This document shows positions 12,553 to 24,537 of a DNA stretch of 64,000 nt, one piece after another. The notes below the pieces were generated by a model. The model saw only the letters and a program-made list of their open reading frames with translations. It was not told where the DNA came from and searched no databases. The stretch's first letter is position 1. Every line of letters begins with the position of its first letter. The DNA comes from Primula veris (Eukaryota > Streptophyta > Magnoliopsida > Ericales > Primulaceae). Location of the stretch: the NCBI GenBank assembly GCA_963682055.1, contig OY821745.1:7447501-7511500 (forward strand), written 5' to 3'. The position numbers and the translations under genes were made by a program.

Positions 12553-14829
12553 CGTTATAGGTCTATTTTACAGACCTCCATAAGACTGCAACCTCTTTAA
12601 GTACAAACATATCCACTAATGGACCTTTTACTGTTAAAGTTCGAGATACAATTGGTATCTAAAATACCCTCCAAACATTTTGGACATCTCGTATAATGCA
12701 GTTCATGATTGGCAGTATACATCATGTATCTGAGAAGCCTCATTGGCAAACCTACTGAGTCTGCTCACTGAGTTGGCTATAAGTGGTCTAGTGCAGTTCT
12801 TGACGCACAAGAGACTACCTATGATAAGTTAGGTGTTTGTTTTAGTCCATATAACGACTTAACAAGTTTTCGCACCTTGGCTTACTTTACACGGAACCAC
12901 GACCCAATGGGTTGTTCCTAATTCTCTAGATCTCCATTTATGAAACACATGTTCTCATTAATTAATGATGTGCCCTTTTTATAGAGATTAGAGTATAGAC
13001 ATTAAAATTATCAAAACCGTCAGTTTACTTAAATTAATTGACTTTATTTCTCACGTGCCTATCAACCTCATTGTTGATGGCATCTTCCCATATACACATT
13101 ATATGGATAACATTGATTATTTTAATGTCGTCGATTCACCTTCACTCATGAAGGTCAAGGGACAAAGGAAGTTTCATTCCTTACCCTTTTACCATGCCGA
13201 TGCACTTCATCTTCCTTAAAAGATTCACTTTCCACATTTTTCCAGCACCGTTTGAGTGTTCACTTGTCTTGGGTAGCGTAATGCTTTGAACCCTCAACGT
13301 ATTGATCACACTCGCTAGGCGTTAGAGTTTTTACGGGAAAGCTTCTCTTTTAGAAAATATGCTTCTCGGACATAGAACTCTATATGCACCTAAGTCATCT
13401 GACTTATGCATTAGAAACCGATCAGCACTATATTTTGTGCTTATCCGATGAACACACAATCTACCGTTTTCGATCCTATCCAAATCCTTCAAGGAACAAG
13501 ATTGAGACCTTTCTTAGGTAGCACCAAACTTTCACGAACTTATAGTCATGCACCATGCCTTCTATAATTCTGACTGTTTGGTCCAACTTCCTAAGCGATA
13601 GTTTGTTCAACACATAGCTTGCGGAAAGCTCACTTCCCGTACAAATTCAGAGTTTAATCCTGAACTTATCAACATGATAATCATCGTTTAAAAACTACAT
13701 TTTGCTCGAGAGCATAATAAGTCGTTCTTTAACGATTGGTGTCATTCCATCAACACAATTATGTGAACGGTGTCTCATATTCACCGTTTCAATCACACTG
13801 ATTATGTATTCATATCCATGTGAATATACCATTTCGAAACTAGTTAGACAATATTTAACACTTTCAAAAATAGTCTATCATTTAATGATTAACACTTAAT
13901 CATTGGATTAAAGTTGGTAGATTAACACAACAGAACACCCATGATTAAACATGTTTTCTGACAAGCCTTAATCCTCAATAATAGAATTCACGTATTCATT
14001 CTTACTTGAATGAATATCTCGACTGATTTATCTTTACTTCTCATCAAGTAGACATATCAGTGTTTAATACATCCATCAATAAATTGAGAAAATATCTTTT
14101 AAACCCTTATTGGTTTTGCACTCATCTCAAATGCAACGAACCATTTGGTTATGTACTCCGTTCGAAAACTTCGAACTGAAGACTTAGCAATACATTACTT
14201 CAAACACAAACTCATATTTGTGTTTCAATTTAAATAATAGATTTAGAAAAATAAAACATTTATGGTTTTATATTTTCATGACCTACTATATCATGTCAAA
14301 TCAGTGACTTAGTTGAATAACTCAACATGTCATTATTGACCACAAGAGTATCGACTAAAATGCTCATTTTGAACAAATAGTCACTCATGTATTGCCACAA
14401 ACAAACAAACTTATCACAATTTGATCCTAGTGTTTTGGCTACCGAAAGGCTACTGCCCATCAGGTTTCAAAAACCGCTAGTCATGATTCAGATTTGTATG
14501 CTTGCACTTGTTAGTGGATTTCCAAACGTTTCCACGCATTAACGCCCCCACAGTTCGTGCATTCTCTTTGTCCTCACTCAGAACATGCACACTGTTATAG
14601 AGAAACTTAATCGGTTTCAAGATGGTAAATGAATAATATCATTTATTTTAGACGTTTTAAATCCATACCAATAAACTGTTAGATATTCTCCCACTCGCCC
14701 GCAGACGTTATGAGGTACGTTTAGATTCTCGATCTACAGGATCAACGGGTTACCCTCACATTTGTGGGACCCTTGGGGTTCTCCCCCAATAATAGCAATA
14801 TAATATTACTGCATTACTATTCTCAATAA

Positions 14830-15000
14830 TAGCAAGGTCAACATATTCACAATATGTTTTACTAACAAATTGATAATATGTTATTTCAACAAATTATTAA
14901 ATGTTTTTCCAACAAATAAATAAGATGTTAATTTTAACAAATTATTAAATGTTCTTTCAGCAAATTAATAAGATATTATTTCAACAAATAATAAATTAGC
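14830..15000. repeat. Degenerate AT-rich tandem repeat inside the nested element
   Basis: Variants of TTCAACAAATTATTAAATG and AACAAATTAATAAGATGTT recur four to five times. No function is apparent. Confidence 0.6.
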
Positions 15001-15965
15001 CGATATTTGTTTATTCTTAAAATATAACTCAACGGCCATTTATAATTTGTCCAATTATCAAATTATTTGCTCTTGGATGAACAAAGTTTGTTATTAAATA
15101 ACATTTCATCCAAATATGTGACCGACTCGTCAATGCAATTCGTAGATAGCTAATAAAGCTTTCCATAAATGCCAACAACGACTGTCGTTACAATACTTTA
15201 TAACTCTCCATATTAAATTGCGATTAAACCACAATTAATAAGAAGTTATAAATACTCGTCATTAATCTCATTAATGATCACCGTTACAAAATTTGTAACC
15301 CTCCAAAATAAATTGCAATAAATCACAACTAAAAGGAGTTACGACCCATTATTTCACCACATAAATGTATTTAATAATGGTCATTTAAAATTTGTAATCC
15401 CGTCATTAATATGCACTCATGCAAAATTAATAGGAGTTACACCGGCACCCACAATGTTCTGGTCAGTTCCAGCACCCATTGTGTTCCGGACATTTCCCGC
15501 AGGAAACTGTTTGTTATCTCAAATAACAAACACGCACAATCTAATTTCGAAAAATGAAACTAAAACTCCTCATTCGCAAACACCAAATTTCTATAACCAC
15601 GCATGGTTTCAAGAAACTGATTTTGCAAGAGTATTCTAGTTCATTCCCGAAAAAGATTATCGAATTCTGAAAGATTTATTCAGCCGTAAACACCAGATAA
15701 ATCTGATTTTACACAGAACAATCTCAGAATTCAACCAGTTCTGTCGTAAACCCCAAATTCTGAAAATCGGAAAATGGTTTTACAAGAACTATTTCGAAAC
15801 CAGTTCTGTCGTAATCCCCAATTTAATGGCTTTTACTAGAACTGTTTCGAATAATCATCAATCCTCCAATTCCATGATAGAGATCCATGTCTACACAAAA
15901 CTCATTGGAAATTGTTAGTCATTTTATTAACATGAAAACAATAAAAAAAAAATATCGTTTAAGAT

Positions 15966-16511
15966 TGTTGGGTACGTTGTAAATAATACACAATAATTTC
16001 TACGGAAAAGAAATGGACAAATATACAGAAAATGGTTTCCTCAAATATATAAATAATCAATTACAACCTTCAAAATTAAGAGTATGTAAATGATACCGAA
16101 ATGGACTAAAGTTCGAGACGAGGTAACTGCAAGCAGTTTACCTTAAACGATATTTGCCCCGCCACCTCTGCTTCTGGCTAAATGGACACTTCGTTCCCAA
16201 AATACAACGTCTATCACATGTGACTCGGCGGAAACGGCACCGAGCCACGGTCGGGCCGTTGGTGGTGCGGTACTCTCTCTCTATATGTATGCATGTGTAT
16301 GTGTGCATGTGTATATGATGACATGTATTTTATTTCTCATAAAAAAGCTTATTGAAAAGCTCTTTGGAAAAATGGTTGGAAACCACCATTTTATGCATTT
16401 TCTTATGTAACTCTTTTTTCCAATAAAGAGCCGCACTTAATGGGGTAATTAAGTTTTGAAACTCACAATTTTAATTGCATTCAAAACCATAAAATAAAGT
16501 TTTATCCAACA
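15966..16511 (-). repeat. LTR of nested copia-type element (5' LTR in element orientation)
   Basis: Same length as the partner at 11098-11643 and differing from it at 5 of 546 positions. Followed by the target duplication CGCAT. Confidence 0.9.
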
Positions 16512-16559
16512 CGCATCGCCTGTCCCATACGCCAGTATGTATATATTTATAGTTGTGTT

Positions 16560-17020
16560 ATTAATCAATGACACACATGGAAGTGGGGAGGGGGGGCCTA
16601 CAATGTGGGATCCATCGACTCATGGAAAGGAGAACAGGCCGAGCCACAGCCCCGAGTTGGGGTAGGCTTGACGGCGGCAGCGGTGAGCACTCCCGATGGG
16701 ATGTTGGTTTTGGGCGGGGCCCAAACACATGTGTTGTTGATGGGGCGAATATTTTTGTTGAACCCACGAAAGAAGATATTAGAGTTGTGGTTTTTGATAT
16801 ATTGGTGGGTTGAAAAAACTATGTAGCCCCTTTGGGGTATGTTTAGTGCACCAGAGAAAAAAGGTGAAAGATCTTATAAGTGATATTATCAACAACGTGA
16901 GTGATGATGAATAAGAGCTCGATGATGAGGATGAAGACAAGCTCGATAATGAGAATAAATTCGGGCTTAGTGATGAGAATTTAGCGACCAACGTACCACT
17001 ATCCGTTGCGGTAACAAACG
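16560..17020 (+). repeat. Leader/gag-like segment of outer element, copy A
   Basis: This aligns with 17275-17790: both hold a G-rich stretch, a GGGCGGGG(C/T)CCAA motif, then GTTGTGGTTTTTGATATATT, then a GTGAAAGATCT motif and an acidic coding-like stretch. Copy A carries in-frame stops (for example in GATGATGAATAAGAG), so it no longer codes. Confidence 0.7.
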
Positions 17021-17039
17021 TAAATCCTGAGGTTTTGCT

Positions 17040-17174
17040 ATTGAAATAATAAATCTTGGATCTCTCACCAAAAGGTGCAGTCTTGTACTTCTCTCCCTTT
17101 CATCGCGATTATTATCATTGTTTCTCTCATTTCTTGTGGTGTTTAATTAGCGTATTTATCATTGGTATCAAAGC
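17040..17174 (+). repeat. Internal truncated LTR plus second primer-binding site
   Basis: The stretch ending at 17161 aligns with the last 120 or so bases of the 5' LTR (TCTCTCACC..., CGCGATTATTATC, TTCTTGTGG, GTATTTATCA). It is followed one base later by TGGTATCAAAGC (17163-17174) and a leader like that after 10660. It shows the outer element holds a second, partial LTR-leader junction. Confidence 0.75.
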
Positions 17175-17274
17175 AGGTCGATTCTACGACTAAGTTTTGG
17201 AGACTTGTTTTTCTCGCCCTTTCTCAAAAATAAAAACAATATAAATATATATAATTATCTTGTTCTTTAACGGT

Positions 17275-17790
17275 ACGGATTGAAGCGGGGAGGGGGGCCG
17301 ACATTGTGAGACCCATCGACCCACGAGATGGAGGATGGGTCGAACCACAGTCGCACGGTGGCGGATGAATTGGCGGCGATGCGGAGCAGCCCCAACGGGA
17401 TGGTGGTTTCGGGCGGGGTCCAAGCCCATATGTTGAAGCCATGGAAGAAAATATTAGGGTTGTGGTTTTTGATATATTGGTGGGATGTGATTTTAATACA
17501 ACTACGCTCGAGAATATTTTGGAGCATCTTCGTAGGCACTTTGGGGTATGTTTTATGCAATGGAAAAAAAAATGGTGAAAGATCTCATCAGTGAGATTAT
17601 TAATAATATGAGTGATGATGAGAAAGAGGAGTTTGAAGAAGAAGTGTCGGATGACGTAGATGGAAATCTCAATTTAATTTCGAAAGTGGACAGCGAAGAC
17701 ATGCTCGAAGAGGAGGATTATTATGAATTAAGTATTTTGTTAAATGAGGTTTGGCCTATTGTTCTTCTCTTCTCAGATTGTTCGTGATTT
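17275..17790 (+). repeat. Leader/gag-like segment of outer element, copy B
   Basis: Counterpart of 16560-17020. Two overlapping frames look protein-like: one reads MEENIRVVVFDILVG then LENILEHLRRHFG, and the next frame (17548-17787, 79 residues) gives a very acidic run with DDEKEEFEEE. A one-base shift near 17560-17575 would join them. No conserved gag motif is seen. Confidence 0.45.
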
Positions 17791-17978
17791 GATCACTGTT
17801 TCTCTTTTCTCTGCAGGTTTGTACACTTGGACTGAGTTATATATTTTCAAAGTCGGACCAACTGTGCTGTCCAGCGTGGACAGATTTGACACTTCTCACA
17901 AAATTCATATTTGCGCTACTTAAAAACTGTCCTATTTCTGTGGAACTTGACGAGAGTATAACCTAGACAGCTAGGAAG

Positions 17979-18428
17979 GTGTTGGCACTTGATTTGACTT
18001 ATTCGGAAAAACGGTTCATGAGTTATGATTTTCTGAAATTGACTCAACTTTTACATTCGGATTGTGATGATTATTGGGACTTTGTGGTGTACTTGGGTAT
18101 TTTTATGAGATCGGTTGCTTGCGAGATTTTTAGGAGATATTTACAGATAGTGACTGTGCATTTTAAGAGTGATTGTAAGTCGTCGAGTAGATACTTGGAT
18201 CCTTATTGGGGTGACTTGTGTGGTAAAGTCACGACATGGTCAGATATTTGGGGATATTTCGGTGCATGGGTCCATAGTAGTCATCGCAGTATATTATTAT
18301 TTATCTTTGGGACTCGTATATTTTTTGTGATATTTACGTATGGGATTTTGAGATTCGAGTTTGGGGTTGTTTGTCTGGGCGTGCACTTATTTTTCGGGTT
18401 GGCATTGTTTGATAGAAGTTCCACATAA
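17979..18428 (+). CDS. Unrecognised 149-residue frame within outer LTR element
   Basis: An open frame rich in aromatic and hydrophobic residues (C-terminal third includes RFEFGVVCLGVHLFFG). It has no recognised domain and lies between the acidic frame and the 3' LTR. Just downstream, another frame reads an arginine/glycine-rich stretch (RGRSRGWRSVRG) that resembles retroelement tails. It may be fortuitous. Confidence 0.25.
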   Translation: MLALDLTYSEKRFMSYDFLKLTQLLHSDCDDYWDFVVYLGIFMRSVACEIFRRYLQIVTVHFKSDCKSSSRYLDPYWGDLCGKVTTWSDIWGYFGAWVHSSHRSILLFIFGTRIFFVIFTYGILRFEFGVVCLGVHLFFGLALFDRSST

Positions 18429-18563
18429 CCGTGGGAGGGGTCGCTCAAGAGGATGGAGAAGTGTACGTGGTCTTCTGCCTGACCGTGGAAAATTGTACGC
18501 GCGTGATCGTGATGCTTTGGGTCAATCTTGAGTATAAGCTTGTTCTTAAGTAGGAGGGAACGA

Positions 18564-18868
18564 TGGAAACGGCTATTCGGACATGTTATTTATTTATTGT
18601 TTTGTTATTTATTGCGAGAGTGAGTTATTAGTTTTTTTATTTATTATTATTGTGAACTTGTTTGATATTTGTTATTATTTTGGACCCATTATTTTAATGT
18701 TTGCTAGGGATCCTAGCAAATCTTTTTCATCAGATTAACTAGGTTATATAAAAAAAAATTAAACCTTGGTCCGCTCACCTTAAAGGTGGTGTCTTCTTTT
18801 TCTCTTACAGTCTTCGTGATTATTATCGTTGTTTCTTTTTTTTCTTGTGACGAATACTAGCGTATTCA
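18564..18868 (+). repeat. 3' LTR of the outer element
   Basis: Begins TGGAAACGG right after a purine-rich tract (TAGGAGGGAACGA, 18551-18563) and aligns with 10337-10647 with many substitutions. Its right end is blurred, around GCGTATTCA. Confidence 0.7.
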
Positions 18869-18954
18869 TACTCTCTCCCCTAATTAAGCTTGACCCAAAA
18901 ATAACAAGAAAATTTCCCTAAAGAGTTTACAGAATAGGTCCATAGACAAATCAT

Positions 18955-19134
18955 CAGTGGAGGAGCTAGGATAGATCATGGGGGATGAATTTTTTAAAAA
19001 AATTATAGGGGGGTTAAAACGTTATTATTATAATATAAATACAAATTTTAGAAGGTCGGAATGGGGTTTACAAAAAAAAAAAAAACGGGAGAGAAGGACT
19101 GATCCATGTCAACCCCCTTCTAATTCCTCCCCTG
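18955..19134. mobile_element. Small hAT-type MITE (180 bp)
   Basis: Ends CAGTGGAGGAGCTAGGA and, inverted, CAGGGGAGGAATTAGAAGG. The flanks CAAATCAT (18947-18954) and CAAAGCAT (19135-19142) form an 8-bp target duplication with one mismatch. CAG(T/G)GG ends and 8-bp duplications are typical of hAT elements. Non-coding interior with A- and T-runs. Confidence 0.7.
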
Positions 19135-19142
19135 CAAAGCAT

Positions 19143-20570
19143 GACTACATCTTGAAACGTAAATAATGGAGACCAAATTTGCTTATAGGGAATAGGCAGA
19201 GATAAAGATGAATAAACAAACAAAAAAATACTCGCGATTTGAATATGATGAGAAATCAAGAAAAGTAATTAGGGTTGAGTTCGAAACAAAGAAAAGTAAT
19301 TAGGGTTGAGTTCGAAACAAGGTCAATTATCATGTGTTAGAAAGCCATACACCATATAGATAGTTATATCCTCTCTACTTTCGAAATTGCAACATAATCC
19401 AACTTTAAATATAAATATGTCCAGAAGAATAATTAAAAGTACACACTAGTCTCATAAAATTAAATTACAAGACAAAAAATAAATATTCATTCTCTCAAAT
19501 CAATAAAGATAATATATACAAATAAAAGTACTCAAGTAACATATAAGTTTTCTGAGGTGAGTAGTTTTCAAGTAGCATAATACGAACCAGGGTCTTCATC
19601 AGCCGACTCTCAAAATTTATGCGAGCGTTAAGAAGCATTTTGCAAGTGAAGTTTTGGTAAAAACCTGTACTCCCCTCTCACTCGTTCTCTTTAACAGATT
19701 TCTTATTTGTGAGTATACATGAGCAGTAGTTTTTATTTTCAATTTTGGCGGTCTAGCTATCACTTGATCTACAGTACAGATCTAGATTAACCTGTTCTCT
19801 GCTTTGTAATTAATTAGCTTATATACTATAGTAATGACTAATGAGCCTTAATACAATATAAATAATTAGGAAACGCCGTGTTTGCTTTCAAGATGCACAT
19901 ATATATACTACTTTGCTAATTGCTAGCAAGCTTTATCCTTTGTACAACACAAATCAAGATTGAAAAAATTAACAGAAATAACTTGAATGCATTCAGGAGC
20001 TAGGGTTTAGTACTTTTCCAAAACATTTTCATTTTCTTTTCTTAAACATTTAATGGTTGAATAGGTTTTCATGCTCTTATATCAGGTAATTCTGCGTTTG
20101 TAATATTCTTTGATTTTTAATTCGTTGTTTGTTTCTTGCGAACATATAAAGTTTCCAGTTGTGCTGGAAAGTCATTAAACTTGCACGTAGCTTTAAATTA
20201 TGATTTTTTAAAACCAATTTTTTCCGCAAGAAAAATAATAGCAGTAATGGTATTTCAAATATAAAGATCAAGAATGTAACTTCAAGGAAGTTGATCGAAA
20301 ATGAGGGAAACTCTATTGTTGACATTGATATGACATTGATAACAATGCTGAATTATCCCACATTTGATGATATTTTTATAGATAAAACATTTTGGTGAGA
20401 ATGGATAGACTCTAACATGATATTAGACCGGGTTATCGATGTTAGGTGTTACATCCATCAGTTTAACATATTCACTCGCTATATCCTTTAAATGTCAAGC
20501 CTCGAAAGAGAGCGAGTGTTTGATTTTAAATTATCCAACACCTTCAAAAGTTAAGGGATCCAATTTATTG
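19143..20570. other. Intergenic, no gene recognised
   Basis: AT-rich sequence 3' of the TCP gene. A short direct repeat (AAAGTAATTAGGGTTGAGTT) occurs twice at about 19263-19312. No coding potential was seen. Confidence 0.5.
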
Positions 20571-20574
20571 ACAA

Positions 20575-21260
20575 AGTGAAGGTAGCTAGTAAATCAAATA
20601 TATAATACCTTCACTGAAGCTTACCCTAAGAGATTTTACATAGAAATATACTACTCCTGGTAAGATGAGCGAAAGCAAAAGTGTAGATATCTGAAGTGTA
20701 GATATCTGAAGTCTGGTTTTTTTTTTTTTCATCAACGTTTTAATTGTTGATTTAAGCTGTAATCGACCATTCATTATTAATGAAATAATGGGTTTACCCA
20801 CAAATTTATATAAAGAAAATAATAAAAAAATGTAGATGGGTTAATATCATACTATATAAAATGCAAATTTCCGTGTGTGCATAAGAGGAAGAATGGCTTA
20901 CAGTGTTGAAGAAACGCGGTTGTACCAAATTAATCACATTGAACTGTTTTTTGAATCATATCAAGAAGGAAATTTTTTTTTTTTTTGCTAGCAGAAGAAA
21001 GCTGGTCGAATTTATTGACAAATTGAAGGTAATAAAACAAATATATATATAACAAGTCCACTAAAGCGTACCCTAAGAACTTTAGCATAGAAATATTAAA
21101 TATACTACCTGGTTAGATGAGCGAAAGCAAAAATGTAAAGTAATATCAATATATCATTTAGTCTAAAACACAAAGTTCCGTGTGTGTATAAGAGAAAGAA
21201 TGGCTTACACGGTTGAAGAAGCACGGTTATACCAATATCTTACTGTTGTTATGGATCAAT
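20575..21260. repeat. Diverged segmental duplication 3' of the TCP gene
   Basis: Segment 20575-20700 and 20865-20930 reappears at about 21015-21240. Shared pieces include GATGAGCGAAAGCAAAA, AGAATGGCTTACA and AGCTTACCCTAAGA/AGCGTACCCTAAGA. A second TTATGAGCGAAAGC block is at about 21265. The duplication lies downstream of the TCP stop codon and may overlap its 3' end. Confidence 0.6.
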
Positions 21261-21565
21261 ATCTTATGAGCGAAAGCAAAAATGTAAAGTAATATCAATA
21301 TATCCTCTCAAGCATTGGATCGAGATAACAAAATCGATCACCAATATCTTATTGTTATGGATCAATTATAATTCTCCAAAGTGTTCCAAGCCAGCAAAAC
21401 TTTTGTAATAAACCTAAACATTCTCCTTCGACAAATTAAATGGTCACGCTATGTCACTCCAATCAATATTTTATATCAGCTATCAAACTTGACGGCTTAC
21501 GTTAAGAGTATACGTTTTATTCATGTAGAAACATATTACAGTAGCGAAGATCATTCAAAATGCTG

Positions 21566-22552
21566 TCAAGAACCAGTGTTGTTTTCATCTAAATCCTTCT
21601 CATTACCTTGTGGGTGACGATTAAGAGGTGAAATGAAAGGACTAGGTAAATACATGCTAGAGTGCCTTGCATCATTCTCGGGTGAAGCGCCGATATATTG
21701 AGGGTTTGGGTAAATAATGGATGGTGTTTGTGAGGGTGGATAGCGGTATAATTGTGACCCGGAAGGTTGTAGAGATTGTGAGAGACTTGAATGCCTTTCA
21801 TGAACTTGGTTTTGAAATCCATGGTTTCCGAATTGTGTCAAAGATAAACTGGAACTGGGATCTAAATGGTAAAAAGAGTTGTAGGGAATAGAGTTTTGTA
21901 GAAAATTTGGAAATGAAGAATGGCTTGATACTGGGAAAAAATTCTGCGCTGAAACTTGAGGATCATAACTAGTTTCTTCTTGATTTCCTTCCGAAGAATC
22001 TAAATCCCAAACTTTTGATTTTCCCGTTTTATCTTTATCCCCTAAATTTGAATTCTCGCTAATTTCATCATTGCCAGCCTCTAAAGATTGATGACTTCCG
22101 TCCTTGAAGAATGATAAATCCGGATTCGAGTATGGATAAAAAGTAGTTTTGAGGGCATCTGAGTCAAGATTTAGGGTTGGATTATAAAATTGGTTAAAAT
22201 TTCCATGTGGCATTTGAAGCGGAGGTAGTTTATCGATCTCATCATTACTATGAGCCAATAACCAGTCTATAACCTTACTAGGTTGGGATAGGCCAAGTCG
22301 ATCTTGAAGATCATACAATTGAATTGCGGTAGGAACGGATAGCCTAATTCGTCGATCTCTTAATCCCTTTACAGTGGTGACTTTGCTATGTCTATCTTTT
22401 CCACCAAAAGCACGTGATACACGTACAATCCTCGGGTTCTTAAACATGGACCGTTGCCTTAAACTTGAAATTGATTGAGTTTTGAAGATGTCAGCTTCTA
22501 GCTTTGTCTCAACATCTAATTTCTTCCACTTCTTATCTTCTTCTTGCGTCAT
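21566..22552 (-). CDS. TCP transcription factor, CIN type (TCP5/TCP13/TCP17-like)
   Basis: An intron-less frame of 328 residues. The TCP domain lies at about residues 48-107: basic region [20 protein letters not shown], then the two-helix part with [17 protein letters not shown] and PSKVIDWLL. The sequence [19 protein letters not shown] just before and within it, and the short spacing to the N-terminus, fit the TCP5/13/17 branch of class II (CIN) factors. These are nuclear DNA-binding proteins that restrain cell division and shape leaves and petals. No R-domain was seen. The C-terminal half is rich in Ser, Asn, Pro and aromatic residues. I did not see a miR319 target site, in line with this branch. 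Start chosen at the first ATG, 47 codons before the domain. Confidence 0.95.
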   Translation of the reverse strand: MTQEEDKKWKKLDVETKLEADIFKTQSISSLRQRSMFKNPRIVRVSRAFGGKDRHSKVTTVKGLRDRRIRLSVPTAIQLYDLQDRLGLSQPSKVIDWLLAHSNDEIDKLPPLQMPHGNFNQFYNPTLNLDSDALKTTFYPYSNPDLSFFKDGSHQSLEAGNDEISENSNLGDKDKTGKSKVWDLDSSEGNQEETSYDPQVSAQNFFPVSSHSSFPNFLQNSIPYNSFYHLDPSSSLSLTQFGNHGFQNQVHERHSSLSQSLQPSGSQLYRYPPSQTPSIIYPNPQYIGASPENDARHSSMYLPSPFISPLNRHPQGNEKDLDENNTGS

Positions 22553-24300
22553 TATTTTTTGAAAGAAGAAACTTAGAAACCTTCAACTCTTTAAATCAAA
22601 CTTATAACAAGGGTTACTTCACAGTCTATTTGATAACTCCTTGAATGATTTCTGCAGGGAAAATTACAAACAAGTTAAGCACACGATATGTATCCAATTC
22701 CAATTGGATTGAAGTTTTGGAATAATCTAATTTCATAGTTGTCATGACAATTGAAATGAAAAATAAAAGCAACAAAGGCAACAATCTATTAAATATCGAG
22801 AATCGTTTTGTGCAATTCTCTTTTAGATTTGTGGCAATCCATCAATAAAACACATACTCAAGAATAATAAAAGATGGGAAGATGAGCTTACATGGAAATA
22901 AGTTTTTTTCATGATTGGGAGCTTAACAGGATTTATTTATTGACTTTCATAGCAGAGGGGAAGCAATATTCTAAATAAAGGCGAAAGGGGAGGTTCTATA
23001 AACAAAGGGCATGGAAAATATCTACTTATCTTTAGTAGTAAACTTATCAAATAAGTCACAAAAATAAAAGAAAAGGAAAGATAAAAGAATCTTAAGCACG
23101 ATAATAAAAAGAGAAAAAAGGAGACATGGCGAATTGATGACCATGGGAAACAGTCTTTTCGGTAGGCTTGAAAAGTTTACACGTAATTTATATCGCTACT
23201 TATCCCCAGTCAACCTAAGTACTGTTGTATATTAATTGAACTAATTTTGTCACACCATTTACGTATAAGTTTTGGATATTAACTTTTAACTTAATAATTA
23301 CGTCAAACAAAATCAAAGTGAACAATGTTAACTCGGTTTTATCTTCAAAGGGGACCATCAAACAAATTAGGAAAAAGAAAAAGCTCCATTCCATGCATGC
23401 TTTATCAGTAAATACTTACCAATATAACATGATTGAAGAATGCATGCCTGGATTGAAAAAAAAATAATTGATGCTCAAAAAAAAAAAAGTTAGATGCTCA
23501 AACTTCTTTCTCGGTGAGTTTCTAAACTCAAATGTTATTAACCGATAAAGAACGATACATCCAGAGCACGAGACCCTCTTGTTACATAATGGGAGATTGG
23601 TCCGATATATATTAGCAAGTCAATTTTTGCTTGCGAAGCGATTATTTCCCTAAAAATTGTCTAGTTTTACTTTGTAAATTAAATTTATGTCATTTTTTAA
23701 GGGAAAAACAGATCTCAACTACATTACAAGCTATTTATTCTCAACTAATTAAAAAAACAGCAATTGATAAGCTTTATAGTTAACATGTGACTAGCTTCTA
23801 AGGACGTTTATATGGTCCATACTATTTGAGCTTATGAATAGGTTCATTTTAGATGAGGGACCAACCTCAATGGTTATTAAGAGCATCTTCCATATAGTAC
23901 TCAGAGGACCACAATTGAAGAAAGTAAAAAAAATGCAGCAGACAAGTGATCTCAAGTGGGACTTTACTAGGAAATCAAATCAAGACGGCAATAACTTTAA
24001 ACGGGAATGGCTTAAATGCTGATTTTTGTGCATTAGGGGGACGCTACTTTTTCAAGATTATAATCAAAATATATATATTTAAAAAAAAAAAAAACGGTAG
24101 TCACCACTATTATTTACCTGAAAGAAACTATATTTATTTATAAGTGTGCTACATATATCGAATACCCTTGAATTATTATGGTAATACTTAAGATATATAA
24201 TCGATTAAAGTTTGCTTTTATTCCAAAATTGATGGAGGTTTAAAAACTAGAGTTTACTATCACTAAAAGGAGAGCAGCTCACTCACGACCCAAACCCTCC
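22553..24300. other. TCP upstream region, no other gene seen
   Basis: Holds the 5' leader and promoter of the minus-strand TCP gene. A TATA-like stretch may lie near 22995 on the minus strand, but its position was not fixed. Beyond this the sequence is AT-rich without recognisable coding regions. The small frames at 23834-24143 look fortuitous. Confidence 0.4.
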
Positions 24301-24537
24301 GTAATGAATCCATTTTTGTTGTCTTGAAAAATTCAACGCAGCATATTTTGAATTTTTCAGCAAAATATGTATTTTTTTTGAAATAATATAATTTTGTATG
24401 TTACATTTTTGTTTTAATATTTTGGAATCAATATCGAACGATTAACATTACCGTGAATTTAATCCATTATTATTTAGAGTGTGTCACATACTAAAATCTA
24501 ACACATATTAATGAACTCAAAAAAATATATCCTAAAA

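Larger units (their letters stand above)
11098..16511 (-). mobile_element. Young Ty1/copia-type element nested in the outer element
   Basis: Two 546-bp LTRs (11098-11643 and 15966-16511) start TGTTGGG and end ATCCAACA. They differ at only 5 positions by my alignment. A 5-bp target duplication CGCAT flanks the whole (11093-11097 and 16512-16516). On the minus strand a purine tract (TGTGGGGGA) lies just before the LTR at 11643, which sets the orientation. A decayed RNase H segment at 12364-12552 resembles copia pol. The rest of the 4.3-kb interior is non-coding on inspection, so the element must have been moved by enzymes in trans. A standard primer-binding site next to the 15966-16511 LTR was not recognised. 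Confidence 0.9.
10337..18868 (+). mobile_element. Old non-autonomous LTR element (outer, split by a nested insertion)
   Basis: A 5' LTR (10337-10647) and a diverged 3' LTR (18564 to about 18868) share the start TG(A/G)A(A/C)ACG and blocks such as ACATGTTATTTATTTA. The 5' LTR is followed by a primer-binding site TGGTATCAGAGC (10649-10660), matching the plant initiator-Met tRNA type. A purine tract lies just before the 3' LTR. No protease, integrase or reverse transcriptase was recognised, so the element is non-autonomous or heavily eroded. It contains an internal LTR/primer-site duplication near 17.1 kb and a complete younger element at 11098-16511. A clear target duplication was not found, in keeping with age. 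Confidence 0.75.

Noticed and set aside
16568..16826. Frames of 68-81 residues on both strands in a GC-richer stretch
   Set aside because: They fall in the decayed leader/gag-like copy A of the outer LTR element, with in-frame stops relative to copy B.
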